Source: a virus
Reading direction: 5' to 3' (one strand)
Virus record (IMG/VR): IMGVR_UViG_3300007516_000040
Coordinates: 1 to 41,427 of that record
DNA: 41,427 nt
The position numbers and the translations under genes are program-made. The notes under the pieces were generated by a model. That model saw only the letters and a list, made by a program, of their open reading frames with translations. It was not told the origin of the DNA and did no database searches. Below, piece by piece: positions 1-7,093 of the stretch. Every line of letters starts with the position of its first letter. Within the stretch, counting starts at the first letter, position 1.

Positions 1-150
1 CCACGCTTTGTTGTTCCCGGCACTGATAGCTACGTCGTGTGTGAGCGTAGACCTACAGTACAGAAGTGTGCAGAACGGCGGACGCAAGAATGGTGCGAAC
101 GTGTGTTACCTCTTGCAATTGCTGAGTGGCGCTCAAAGTGTGGTAAGTAA
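1..150 (+). CDS. C-terminal part of an unrecognised early protein, cut by the window edge
   Basis: Frame 1 is open from the first base to a TAA at 148-150, directly followed by the ATG of the next gene at 151. The 49 visible residues are charged and rich in Arg, Glu, Trp and Cys, ending in ...EWRSKCGK. This tight stop/start junction fits the compact early operon. A competing open frame (8-196) would overlap the HNH gene by 46 bases and has a less protein-like composition. If the window closed on itself, this frame would meet a TAA at 41419-41421 with no ATG before the stop, so the gene either uses GTG at 37 or begins outside the window. I do not recognise the family. Confidence 0.45.
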   Translation, partial: PRFVVPGTDSYVVCERRPTVQKCAERRTQEWCERVLPLAIAEWRSKCGK

Positions 151-699
151 ATGGCTGGACGCAGAAACTCACCAACGGATGTGTTCAAACACTTGAACAT
201 GAATCCTGAGCCGCCGCTACTCTGCTGGTTGTGGACAAGCGGAGTAAATGGTAAAAATCTTCCGTACTTCTCTCTTGCAGGCAAACGTGTCCTCGCATAT
301 CGCGTAGTCTATAAGATCATGAATCCAGAATGGGACATAGACAACTCACGTGAAGTCATGCGTCACATGTGCACAGATATGAATGGTGTACACGTTGACA
401 ATCCTCTCTGTTGCAATCCCTTACATCTAATGCCCGGCACACATGAGCAAAACATGCTAGACATGGTGTTACGTGGTCGTTCAGGCTTGACAATGGCTGC
501 ATTACGTGATATAATCAATCTACATAAGCAGTTCCCAGAGCTAACACAGAAGCAGATTGCAGACCGTGTTAGCTTTAAGCATGAAATCAATGTGTCACGC
601 CAAGCAGTGACGGACTTATTGAGAGGTGCGCGGCACAAAGCATTGAAAGATGAAATGGATAAACTTGACCGTGAACTAGAGGAAAGCGGAAATGGATAA
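151..699 (+). CDS. HNH endonuclease with C-terminal DNA-binding segment
   Basis: A 182-residue protein. The N-terminal part has the CWLWTSGVNGK / YFSLAGKRVLAYR pattern seen ahead of phage HNH domains. The nuclease core carries H72 and C74, then C87-C88-N89-P90-x-H92-L, then G96-T97 and N101, which matches the HNH_3-type metal/catalytic pattern. Residues about 128-160 (LTQKQIADRV...VSRQAVTDLLRG) look like a helix-turn-helix that would contact DNA. It could be a free-standing homing nuclease or a nuclease used in host DNA breakdown or packaging; the sequence does not decide. The start follows the previous stop without a gap and has only a weak ribosome site. The next gene begins within its last codons. 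A consensus promoter lies inside its reading frame. Confidence 0.85.
   Translation: MAGRRNSPTDVFKHLNMNPEPPLLCWLWTSGVNGKNLPYFSLAGKRVLAYRVVYKIMNPEWDIDNSREVMRHMCTDMNGVHVDNPLCCNPLHLMPGTHEQNMLDMVLRGRSGLTMAALRDIINLHKQFPELTQKQIADRVSFKHEINVSRQAVTDLLRGARHKALKDEMDKLDRELEESGNG
487..515 (+). promoter_or_regulatory. Consensus sigma70 promoter inside the HNH gene
   Basis: TTGACA at 487-492 and TATAAT at 510-515, with exactly 17 bases between them: both hexamers are perfect. It points toward the small early genes from 692 onward. The bases TACGTG just before the -10 box are shared with the promoter at 7601. The position inside a coding frame lowers certainty a little. Confidence 0.7.
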
Positions 700-913
700 A
701 TCAATCGACTTGGGCGCGCTGCAGCATAAAGTGATGGCTGCTGAAGCCTACGCTAAGAAATGCAGTACTGCTTTGCGTGCTGCGTATATTAAGGCAGATC
801 GCGCAATCGAAGCTAGAGATAGCGCAAAGATGAAGTCAGAAGATGCACTAAAGGCTATTGACGCAACTAAGCGTACTATGCTAGAAGCTGCTCGCACCAT
901 CGCCAGTAGCTAG
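692..913 (+). CDS. Small helical protein of unknown function
   Basis: 73 residues, overlapping the last codons of the HNH gene (ATG at 692, HNH stop at 697-699), so the two are probably translationally coupled. The sequence is almost entirely Ala/Lys/Glu/Arg-rich helix with heptad-like spacing, suggesting a short coiled coil. A GGAAAG purine stretch just upstream serves as ribosome site. I do not recognise a family. Confidence 0.65.
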   Translation: MDKSIDLGALQHKVMAAEAYAKKCSTALRAAYIKADRAIEARDSAKMKSEDALKAIDATKRTMLEAARTIASS

Positions 914-953
914 TCACTACATATAGACACGAATACACAAGGACACACAACCT

Positions 954-1427
954 ATGGCGAAGGTCGCACTCCCATATTCAGCACGTCTCGGCGATGCAGT
1001 GATGAAGCTCGGTACGCTTAACGGATTGCGTATCCCTGATCCTGACATTGCTGCAATGCCTCGCCTTGATAACACTGAAACAGAAGCATACATGGACAAG
1101 CACGCTGCTGTACGTGAAATGCTGCAGTCCGGCATCATCAAGAAGATCAGTGAGTCACGCTATGAGAAGGCAAAGAAAGCCCTGCTCGCTATCATGCCAG
1201 AAGTCACAAAGGTTCCAGTAGGCACAAACAACTCATGGAATTTTGGCAACGTAGCAATCAATGTACGCACACAATCAGGCGCATCCCGTCTTGATCGACA
1301 GAAAGTCCTAAGCTTTCTTATGGTGAAGCAGAAGATGGCACTCGCTGATGCAGAGGATGCAATCAAAGAGATGTCCACTATTAGTGCTGACGCACTATAC
1401 TTCACCCCCTCCACTGTGTCGGAGTAA
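954..1427 (+). CDS. Unknown early protein, 157 residues
   Basis: The ATG at 954 is preceded by AAGGA at a workable distance. The protein has an acidic middle and a Lys-rich helical stretch (residues about 60-80), followed by a region around SWNFGNVAINV that looks like beta strands. No catalytic motif or membrane segment is visible. It sits between small early genes and is followed one base later by the ATG of the next gene (1429), so it is clearly part of the same operon. I do not recognise it. Confidence 0.75.
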   Translation: MAKVALPYSARLGDAVMKLGTLNGLRIPDPDIAAMPRLDNTETEAYMDKHAAVREMLQSGIIKKISESRYEKAKKALLAIMPEVTKVPVGTNNSWNFGNVAINVRTQSGASRLDRQKVLSFLMVKQKMALADAEDAIKEMSTISADALYFTPSTVSE

Positions 1428-1428
1428 C

Positions 1429-1671
1429 ATGACGCAAAAGAACAACATCATTCACGTTCCGCCGCGCCGTAAATGGGTGCGGTGGAAAGGTCTACATGGA
1501 CTGCTTGAGTACCGCCCTGCTCTTAAAGTGTGGCAATATACACTCAAGCTCATTTATCCTGTCACACATAAGGGTGAATGCTATACCGAAGCAGCCGCAG
1601 AACTAGAACTAAAGAAGCTCATCGAATTAGCACTAGCTAGCAAGAACAAGAACATAACATCGGTAGACTAG
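1429..1671 (+). CDS. Small basic protein of unknown function
   Basis: The ATG at 1429, preceded by GGAG of the upstream gene's last codons, gives an 80-residue protein. A longer frame back to 1348 is open, but it would overlap the upstream gene by 80 bases and lacks a ribosome site. The N-terminus is basic and aromatic (PPRRKWVRWKG). The layout (VRWKGLHGLLEYRPALKVWQ, then YTEAAAELELKKLIELA) resembles AP2-like or integrase arm-type small DNA-binding folds, but only loosely. The stop at 1669-1671 directly abuts the next ATG. Confidence 0.6.
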   Translation: MTQKNNIIHVPPRRKWVRWKGLHGLLEYRPALKVWQYTLKLIYPVTHKGECYTEAAAELELKKLIELALASKNKNITSVD

Positions 1672-2133
1672 ATGGAAACGCACAGTAAAGATTCTCCTAC
1701 GCATCGTATGCACGTGCTGCAAGTTTCACTTAATGACTTTCAGACATGGGTAACGCAGCTTCAGGCGCGACGAAATGCGGTAGTAGAGAAGATCACTCGG
1801 GCAAAGCTTTCCAACACACTCACAATAGCAGCAACCAAACACAAGAACCTCGACCGCGTGATGAAGAAGCTGGACCGCTTGCTTCACTCATTGCAGGAAG
1901 ATACAACTTCAATTGAAGATGAACTAAACAAAGCACGCCTCATGTTCTTTGAACTGTCAGGCGGAGAAGTTCTCATAGCAAACACGGAGATACTAGATGG
2001 CGTTGATGAAAGTGCGCGACGCAGAACAGTTGATGAAGTCCATGCACACAGACCCGCGAATGATCAGCTTGATCTGTGGAATGATGGAACGCTTGCGAAT
2101 ACAGCACGATCAAATGATGCTGTTCGCGTCTGA
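1672..2133 (+). CDS. Unknown helical early protein
   Basis: 153 residues starting immediately after the previous stop. Residues about 18-100 are long amphipathic helices rich in Lys, Leu and Gln (NDFQTWVTQLQARRNAVVEK, then LDRVMKKLDRLLHSLQ), suggestive of a coiled coil. After about residue 108 the character changes to a charged, low-order tail, which coincides with a 137-base overlap with the next gene in another frame. Both starts share the context ACTAGATGG. The real C-terminus could be affected by frameshifting or by a base error. No family recognised. Confidence 0.55.
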   Translation: METHSKDSPTHRMHVLQVSLNDFQTWVTQLQARRNAVVEKITRAKLSNTLTIAATKHKNLDRVMKKLDRLLHSLQEDTTSIEDELNKARLMFFELSGGEVLIANTEILDGVDESARRRTVDEVHAHRPANDQLDLWNDGTLANTARSNDAVRV

Positions 2134-2320
2134 ATTCAACAAGCTCATTGATCTAAGCACGGACATGATGAAGAAGCTTGCAATCCGTGATGGCTATCTC
2201 GACAAGCTTGGCGTCAAAGAAATGATGCAGAAAGCAGACATGGGCGGCATGGTCAATGCAGTTGACGCACAGGATGACGACAGTGATCACACTGCTGGCT
2301 TGTTGAACAAGAAGAATTAA
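1997..2320 (+). CDS. Unknown small Met-rich helical protein
   Basis: 107 residues with ATG at 1997 and a good GGAG ribosome site seven bases upstream. It is Met-rich and helical (ISLICGMMERLRIQ, LSTDMMKKLAIRDGYLDKLG) with an acidic C-terminus (DAQDDDSD). The first 137 bases overlap the preceding gene in a different frame, unusually long for this compact but mostly 1-30-base-overlap genome. The stop abuts the ATG of the nuclease gene at 2321. Function unknown; proximity suggests it is expressed with the recombination module. Confidence 0.55.
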   Translation: MALMKVRDAEQLMKSMHTDPRMISLICGMMERLRIQHDQMMLFASEFNKLIDLSTDMMKKLAIRDGYLDKLGVKEMMQKADMGGMVNAVDAQDDDSDHTAGLLNKKN

Positions 2321-3457
2321 ATGCTTACACTCACAGACATACAAAACAACATCGAGTACCGCATTTCACTTGTTCCAATGGCAGATGCATTCAAGCTATT
2401 GGAACAAGGCCAAGTCTTCTATGACTTTACTAAAATAACAGCCGCTTACACATGCCCAACCTGGGGAGTACTACGCTATGGCAAACACCTTTCTGATCTA
2501 CCCCTCTCTACTGGTGGACGGTCACTTGCCATTGAATGTGGGTCCGCATGTCACGACTTCTTTGCCGCAGTACGGTTATGGACCTTACTTGAACGTTATT
2601 CAAATGGTACGTCCGAACACGCACTTGTCAACGCACACGCAATCAAACTCTTCGGCAAAGACCGATGGGAATCTATGCTGTCCATCCCACAAGACAGCGA
2701 CAGAGTAAACAACTGTCAACTGTTCGCACTCGATGCACTTCACACGTCAGGGTACTACGATGATCCGTCAGACCGCAAGCGCACTCTATCGAATATGGAA
2801 ACCGCATGTATTTCCTACGCTGATCGTTACCTCGCTGCTGATCTACCTGTATTGGTTCGTGGCAATCTCATTGGCGTAGAGATACCGTTTGTTCTCAAGG
2901 TTGAACGCATTGCTACGGTTAACAAAGCTCAATTAACAGAATGGCACGCACTGGCAACAGCCTATTACTGCGGACGCATTGACGGCATTCACGATTACGG
3001 CGGTTCCGCTATGGTAGGTGAAAACAAGACCGCTGCTTCACTCTCTTCTGCATGGAGAACAAGCTTTGCAATCTCACATCAAATCACAGGCTACACCATT
3101 GCAGGAACTTGCCTCCTTAGAGAAGAAGTCTCCAATGCTCAAGTCATGGGAGTACAGATTCCACTTCCACGTGATGCTTTCAACGGCATTGTCTTCCACC
3201 CTGAGACACGCACCGAATCTGATCGCTTACGATGGGCCGAATGGTTTTTCGGCGGTATCGAAACATACGAAGGGTACATGGATCGCCCAACTGAAGCGCC
3301 CCGTTATTCGCATTCTTGCAACCGCTACTTCTCTGCCTGCCAATTTATCCCGTTTTGCAGTCTTACCCGAGAAGAACAAACTGACGCGCTAACAAGTATG
3401 CGACATGATGAATGGTCGCCGCTGGATCACTTGAAAAAGAAAGCTGTAGAGGAATAA
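2321..3457 (+). CDS. Cas4/RecB-type PD-(D/E)XK exonuclease with Fe-S cysteine set
   Basis: 378 residues. The nuclease core is visible as GRID221GI, then E234-N-K236 (the E-x-K element), then Q254-x-x-x-Y258 (QITGY), the order expected for RecB-family nucleases. One N-terminal cysteine (C45, in TCPTWG) and three C-terminal cysteines (C333, C340, C346) match the 4Fe-4S clamp of Cas4/AddB-like enzymes. In phages such a nuclease usually resects DNA ends for recombination. Here it is followed by a Sak4-like ATPase and a DUF669-like ssDNA-binding protein, which supports that role. The ATG directly follows the previous stop. Confidence 0.85.
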   Translation: MLTLTDIQNNIEYRISLVPMADAFKLLEQGQVFYDFTKITAAYTCPTWGVLRYGKHLSDLPLSTGGRSLAIECGSACHDFFAAVRLWTLLERYSNGTSEHALVNAHAIKLFGKDRWESMLSIPQDSDRVNNCQLFALDALHTSGYYDDPSDRKRTLSNMETACISYADRYLAADLPVLVRGNLIGVEIPFVLKVERIATVNKAQLTEWHALATAYYCGRIDGIHDYGGSAMVGENKTAASLSSAWRTSFAISHQITGYTIAGTCLLREEVSNAQVMGVQIPLPRDAFNGIVFHPETRTESDRLRWAEWFFGGIETYEGYMDRPTEAPRYSHSCNRYFSACQFIPFCSLTREEQTDALTSMRHDEWSPLDHLKKKAVEE

Positions 3458-3460
3458 CAC

Positions 3461-3703
3461 ATGGCTAAGTTTGAAGTTGTCAAAGCAAAGCAAGACAATG
3501 GCAAGGACTGGGGACAAATTGAATTAGATAACTTTAATTCGCTAGACCTTGAAGATGATGAAAACGTTATGGACATGGCGGACTGGCCGTGGATGGTGAT
3601 TAACATGCATGAGAGAGAAGATAATAACATCCTTGCATGGTGCTGTACGCAAGAAGATGCAGACATGATCACTACAGCACTCAATAAGCACCATGCCCCC
3701 TAA
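3461..3703 (+). CDS. Small acidic protein of unknown function
   Basis: 80 residues, three bases after the nuclease gene, with its end overlapping the ATPase gene by 11 bases. It is strongly acidic in the middle (SLDLEDDENVMDMADWPWMV) and ends ILAWCCTQEDADMITTALNK. Its place between a nuclease and a recombinase ATPase suggests a role in the same process, but no domain is recognisable. Confidence 0.7.
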   Translation: MAKFEVVKAKQDNGKDWGQIELDNFNSLDLEDDENVMDMADWPWMVINMHEREDNNILAWCCTQEDADMITTALNKHHAP

Positions 3704-4478
3704 CATCATTGTCAACAAGTCTAAGGGCACAATCAAACGTGTATCCATGTTTCTCTGGGGACTGCCCGGTTGCGGTAAGACACACTTTGCAAATACCGCA
3801 CCGGGTAAACGTCTATGGATTAACTTCGATCCAGATGGCACGTCAGCTCTAGCGTACAGTGAAGACACTCTTGTACTAGATTACAGTGCTGAAACACTTG
3901 GATACATGGAACAGTGCAAGACGATGAACCCATTCGATCTTGATAGTATTCTTAAGAACGATCCATCAATTCAAACAGTGGTGATAGATAGTGTCTCACG
4001 ATTTGTGAGTAATGCAGTACAGTTCTCTATTGGCCGCGCGCCAGGAGCTACGTTTGAAAATCCCGGCCCTGCAGGCTACGGTTTTCGAAATCGTTTTACA
4101 ATTGGCCTTGTTAATGGAGTACTTATTGCAACAGGAAAACACAATAAACACGTTATTTTCATTGGTCACGAAGGACAACCACAAACCAACGAATCCGGTG
4201 TAATCCAAGCAATCTCCATCCTTCTTGGCGGCGATCTGCAAGTTACAGTACCTCAACAAATCTCTGAAGTTTGGCGTATGACTGACAACGGTCTAGAACG
4301 TCGTGTTACCGTACGCCAGATTGGCCTTGCTAAACCTATGAAGACACGCATGTTCGACACTACGAGTGGCTATGACTTCATTGCGTCTAACAAGGTCAAT
4401 GCTTCCAAAGTTGACCTTGCCGTTCTATTTAAGGAGTGGCAAGACGGCAACTATGAGAAGCTAAAACTACCTACGTGA
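3693..4478 (+). CDS. Sak4-like / AAA_24 RecA-fold ATPase
   Basis: 261 residues. Walker A is G23-L-P-G-C-G-K29-T30, and Walker B is TVVID99S following an SIQ strand. The pattern of a short N-terminal leader, P-loop, a strand with NFDPDG, and VIDS matches phage nucleotide-binding proteins of the AAA_24 / Sak4 type. These act as single-strand annealing or strand-exchange partners in phage recombination. It sits between an end-resecting nuclease and a candidate ssDNA-binding protein. Bases 3961-3998, which encode the Walker B strand, recur almost exactly at 38712-38749 in an unrelated setting. Confidence 0.8.
   Translation: MPPNIIVNKSKGTIKRVSMFLWGLPGCGKTHFANTAPGKRLWINFDPDGTSALAYSEDTLVLDYSAETLGYMEQCKTMNPFDLDSILKNDPSIQTVVIDSVSRFVSNAVQFSIGRAPGATFENPGPAGYGFRNRFTIGLVNGVLIATGKHNKHVIFIGHEGQPQTNESGVIQAISILLGGDLQVTVPQQISEVWRMTDNGLERRVTVRQIGLAKPMKTRMFDTTSGYDFIASNKVNASKVDLAVLFKEWQDGNYEKLKLPT
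3961..3998 (+). repeat. 38-bp segment shared with 38712-38749
   Basis: The segment matches 38712-38749 at 36 of 38 positions (differences at 3965 and 3980), same orientation. Here it is coding and covers the Walker B strand of the ATPase. The distant copy runs across a stop codon in a different frame, so shared protein function cannot explain it. Confidence 0.85.
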
Positions 4479-4518
4479 TCTAGCTAGATACACACACACA
4501 ACAGAAGAGAGAAGACAA

Positions 4519-4950
4519 ATGGCTGACGAAAACAACGCTCCCGAGCTTGGTTCGATCTTTGAGTTCTCACAGGACATTGCTAACGCGGAAGCCCCGCCGC
4601 CGCTGCCTGCTCGCTCTTATATCGGCACTTGCACAGGCGCGCTTGCTAAGACGAACAAGAACGGTGCTGCTTACGGCGAAATCAAGTTCACGATTGCGCC
4701 TGATCAGTTTCCGCCTGACTTCGCGGCTGTCCAGAAGGATGCGGTGGACCTGTTCTACCGCTTCGTTCCGCTCACCGACGATACGCGCTCGCGCTACCAG
4801 CTTCGCAAATTCTGTGAGAACATGCGTGTCTCGGCTGGCAAGCGTCTTGATCTGAACGACTTCATTGGTAAGACTGCCACACTGGTAGTTGGCACCTCCG
4901 AATATCAGGGCGAGAAGCGCGGAGAAATCAAGTCCGTCGCACTCGCGTAG
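4519..4950 (+). CDS. DUF669-like single-stranded DNA-binding protein
   Basis: 143 residues. The Pro/Ala-rich leader (EAPPPLPARSY) is followed by a compact beta-rich domain (IGTCTGALAKTNKNG, AYGEIKFTI), then RYQLRKFCENM, GKRLDLNDFIGKTATLVVG and GEKRGEIKSV. This arrangement, with the FIGK-x-A-x-LxVG stretch, resembles DUF669-type phage proteins, which are thought to be OB-fold ssDNA-binding proteins. The spacer before it (4479-4518) is a CA-rich run with AGAAGAGAGAAGA as ribosome site. Its codons are somewhat richer in G and C than the neighbours, as is common in highly expressed genes here. Confidence 0.65.
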   Translation: MADENNAPELGSIFEFSQDIANAEAPPPLPARSYIGTCTGALAKTNKNGAAYGEIKFTIAPDQFPPDFAAVQKDAVDLFYRFVPLTDDTRSRYQLRKFCENMRVSAGKRLDLNDFIGKTATLVVGTSEYQGEKRGEIKSVALA

Positions 4951-4952
4951 GC

Positions 4953-4981
4953 TTGACTATATATACAACGTAGCGTAAGAG
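4953..4981 (+). promoter_or_regulatory. Possible weak promoter
   Basis: GGC-TTGACT at 4953 has the same left context as the strong promoters. The hexamer 17 bases downstream is TAAGAG, a poor -10 box. It precedes a hairpin and the gene at 5049. Weak support. Confidence 0.3.
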
Positions 4982-4983
4982 TG

Positions 4984-5016
4984 TGCCTGCGGATCGGCTG
5001 ATCTGGTCCGCAGGCA
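4984..5016 (+). other. Perfect 10-bp hairpin in leader of the 5049 gene
   Basis: TGCCTGCGGA at 4984-4993 pairs perfectly with TCCGCAGGCA at 5007-5016 around a 13-base loop. It is followed by AAGTTTC, not a T run, so it is not a standard terminator. It lies 32 bases before the ATG at 5049 and could protect or process the transcript, or be bound by a protein. Confidence 0.6.
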
Positions 5017-5048
5017 AAGTTTCAATCAACACACTAGGAGAGTTCATT

Positions 5049-5291
5049 ATGGCTTCCCCCACACTGCCGGTCTCCGGCAAGCCCAAGCGCAAGGTCGGCA
5101 ACCGTGTTGCCAAGGACAAGGTTCTATTCCTCATCTACAAGGGTGAGTTTCAGGGTGACGTTGAGGTCGTGACTACGATTGGTCTGGATTTCATTGACAA
5201 GGTGATGGCCGATCCGACGCTCAAGTATAAGAAGGTCGTGATTCCGTCCAAGAAGCGAGCGGCCCAGGTTACGGATGCTCCGGCTGTCTAA
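5049..5291 (+). CDS. Small basic protein, probably abundant
   Basis: The ATG at 5049 has an AGGAG ribosome site and gives 80 residues. The frame is open back to 4983, but that would place the hairpin inside the gene. The protein is Lys-rich with a beta-alpha character (DKVLFLIYKGEFQGDVEVV, FIDKVMADPTLKYKKVVIPSKK). Its G/C-richer codons resemble those of the DUF669-like gene just upstream. It is the last gene before a strong terminator. No family recognised; a nucleic-acid-binding role is a guess from charge only. Confidence 0.75.
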   Translation: MASPTLPVSGKPKRKVGNRVAKDKVLFLIYKGEFQGDVEVVTTIGLDFIDKVMADPTLKYKKVVIPSKKRAAQVTDAPAV

Positions 5292-5312
5292 CCTGTACTA
5301 ACACGTATACGG

Positions 5313-5347
5313 ACGGGCAGAGAGTGGTAGCATTCTCTGCCCGTTTT
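5313..5347 (+). terminator. Strong intrinsic terminator
   Basis: ACGGGCAGAGA (5313-5323) pairs perfectly with TCTCTGCCCGT (5334-5344) around a 10-base loop, followed by TTTA. It closes the operon ending at 5291. The tRNA begins only about eight bases further on. Confidence 0.85.
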
Positions 5348-5355
5348 ATGTCTGG

Positions 5356-5430
5356 GCCGTGGTAGCACAGCGGTAGTGCAGTTGCTTTGTAAGCATCAGG
5401 TCGGGAGTTCAATCCTCTCCCACGGCACCA
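5356..5430 (+). tRNA. tRNA-Thr (anticodon UGU), CCA encoded
   Basis: A full cloverleaf can be folded. The acceptor GCCGTGG (5356-5362) pairs with CCACGGC (5420-5426), followed by A and an encoded CCA. The D arm is GCAC/GTGC. The anticodon stem GTTGC/GCATC has one U-U mismatch, with the loop at 5386-5392 holding TGT at 5388-5390. The T arm GGGAG/CTCTC has one G-U pair and a TTCAATC loop. It would read ACA, a codon used often in these genes, which fits supplementing a host that prefers other Thr codons (inference). Confidence 0.93.
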
Positions 5431-5446
5431 ACAACAAGGAGACAAC

Positions 5447-5704
5447 ATGGAACTAGATAGCGTGCCTGTCATTATACCTATGGCACACGAACTAAACAGA
5501 GGCGTACACGCTGGATCACATAGCACCGCAAGCCGCGTAGTCATTCGCACTAACCTTCAAACACGCACGCTTATCCAAACTTGGGCTGAACATTTACAAA
5601 TCTCAGAGGCAGAGTTCATGCGAGCAGCTAGTTATAACATGGCAAAAGCACTCGAAAAACGCAGCAAAGGAAAAGACAATGACCACCACAGTAATCGAAG
5701 TTGA
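5447..5704 (+). CDS. Unknown small protein, possible DNA binder
   Basis: 85 residues with an AAGGAGACAAC ribosome site directly after the tRNA. The C-terminal half (RVVIRTNLQTRTLIQTWAEHLQISEAEFMRAASYNMAKALEKRSKG) looks like a helical domain with a strand before it, loosely like ribbon-helix-helix proteins: a basic strand, then two helices. Its end overlaps the next gene by 26 bases. Assignment to a family is not possible from sequence alone. Confidence 0.6.
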   Translation: MELDSVPVIIPMAHELNRGVHAGSHSTASRVVIRTNLQTRTLIQTWAEHLQISEAEFMRAASYNMAKALEKRSKGKDNDHHSNRS

Positions 5705-5891
5705 CGAAGACGTATTTCAGATCACAACACAACACTGCGACGGTACAGTGTCCGTCGATCTAATCATGGGTCGTGACACATACGACCAGCACTACCATAT
5801 GAACATAGGAATTAAAAATGACGGAGAACACACAGCCGTTCATTCAGGACGAATTGCAAACACAAGCAATCACTCTTGGATGTGGCACTAA
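5679..5891 (+). CDS. Unknown small protein overlapping the helicase start
   Basis: 70 residues, ATG at 5679 with AAAGGAAAAGACA upstream. The N-terminal half is plausible beta structure (VIEVDEDVFQITTQHCDGTVSVDLIMG). The last 25 residues are read from the same bases as the N-terminus of the helicase in another frame (74-base overlap). It is Thr-, His- and Asp-rich. It is either a genuine coupled small gene or a partly fortuitous frame. Confidence 0.45.
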   Translation: MTTTVIEVDEDVFQITTQHCDGTVSVDLIMGRDTYDQHYHMNIGIKNDGEHTAVHSGRIANTSNHSWMWH

Positions 5892-7092
5892 CGACCGCAT
5901 CGTTTGCGTCACCGGACCTGCAGGTACCGGCAAGACGACTATCATGCTGCAAATCTATAATGCATTCGTAAATGCAGGTCACAAGGTAGCAATTGCTGCA
6001 CCTACAGGCAAAGCAGCCAAGCGTATCTCAGAAGCTACCGGACTTCCCGCTGTTACGCTGCACAGGCTACTCGAATACACACATCCGGGCGATCCTGACC
6101 CTAAGACTGGCAAAGTAACAGGCGTTTCTGTACCGCGGCGTGGTCCCGAGAATCGCCTTGAGTACAGTGTCGTGCTTGTTGATGAATACAGCATGATCAA
6201 TAATGAACTTGACCGCACGTTGCTTGATGCTATCCCTGCTGGTGGACTTGTGCGTTGCTTTGGTGACATTAACCAGCTTCCTCCAATCGAAAACACTGGA
6301 TTCAACGGACCTCCTGCTGGACCTAGCGCATTCACGCGACACTTGAAAAACTTCCCTAGCGTTAAGCTTGAAAAGATTTACCGGCAAGGCGAAGGCAGCG
6401 GAATCGTAACGAACGCAGCACGCATTCTTAAAGGTTGGGTTCCGCAACAGGCTGATGACTTCCAAATGGTGATTGGCAAGAACCCAGTTGAAACTGTTAT
6501 GGACATGATCATGGCGGAAGGGGCGAAATTCCATACACTAGACTGGCAGATCATTACACCGACGCATATGGGATGGACAGGTACACGCGCATTGAACTTG
6601 AATATTCAAGAAATGCTGCAAGGTGAGAAGATGCATGAAGCACATGTCATGCCTCGCACACGTTATGACAAGGTGAAGTCTCTCGTACTCATTCCCGGTG
6701 ATAAGATTCTCTGGACTAAGAATGACTACCACTTAGAAATCTACAACGGTGAAACAGGCATCGTTAAGAAGTTCGAGCACGACCAAGTATTCATTGATTT
6801 CGGTGACAGAGAAGTTGCTATTCCTCCACACGTTGAGTACATCGCAAGTGATGGATCAACTAAGAATTACGATCCACGCACCACTATCAACCTTGCATAC
6901 GCTGTTACGACACATGCTAGCCAAGGAAGTGAATACTCGCAAATCGCGTATATCATGGACAAGTCTAGCAGCATTCTACATGACCGCAGCAACTTCTACA
7001 CTGCAATCACACGGGCACGTTACAAGACTACAGTAGTGACCGATCAGCGTAGCTTACAGAGGGCAGTTTCAACTTTGAAGGTGCGATTCTAA
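5818..7092 (+). CDS. RecD/Dda-like superfamily 1B DNA helicase
   Basis: 424 residues; ATG at 5818 with AGGA upstream. Walker A is G33-P-A-G-T-G-K39-T-T, and motif Ia follows as IAAPTGKAAKRISE. Walker B is VLVD122-E123-Y-S-M. A FGDINQLPPIE segment matches motif III (GD-x-x-QLP). The C-terminal part has TTH366ASQG (motif V-like) and FYTAITRAR (motif VI). This full set and order is typical of RecD-like / Dda 5'-3' helicases. It probably unwinds DNA at the fork or during recombination, alongside the polymerase and DUF3987 protein downstream. Confidence 0.92.
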   Translation: MTENTQPFIQDELQTQAITLGCGTNDRIVCVTGPAGTGKTTIMLQIYNAFVNAGHKVAIAAPTGKAAKRISEATGLPAVTLHRLLEYTHPGDPDPKTGKVTGVSVPRRGPENRLEYSVVLVDEYSMINNELDRTLLDAIPAGGLVRCFGDINQLPPIENTGFNGPPAGPSAFTRHLKNFPSVKLEKIYRQGEGSGIVTNAARILKGWVPQQADDFQMVIGKNPVETVMDMIMAEGAKFHTLDWQIITPTHMGWTGTRALNLNIQEMLQGEKMHEAHVMPRTRYDKVKSLVLIPGDKILWTKNDYHLEIYNGETGIVKKFEHDQVFIDFGDREVAIPPHVEYIASDGSTKNYDPRTTINLAYAVTTHASQGSEYSQIAYIMDKSSSILHDRSNFYTAITRARYKTTVVTDQRSLQRAVSTLKVRF

Positions 7093-7093
7093 C

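Noticed and set aside
8-196. 62-residue frame at the left edge
   Set aside because: It overlaps the HNH gene, and frame 1 (1-150) ends exactly before that gene's ATG with a more protein-like composition.
394-430. TTGACA in the HNH gene near 395
   Set aside because: No -10 hexamer follows at 16-18 bases.
6067-6534. 155-residue frame opposite the helicase
   Set aside because: Antisense shadow of a gene with full helicase motifs.
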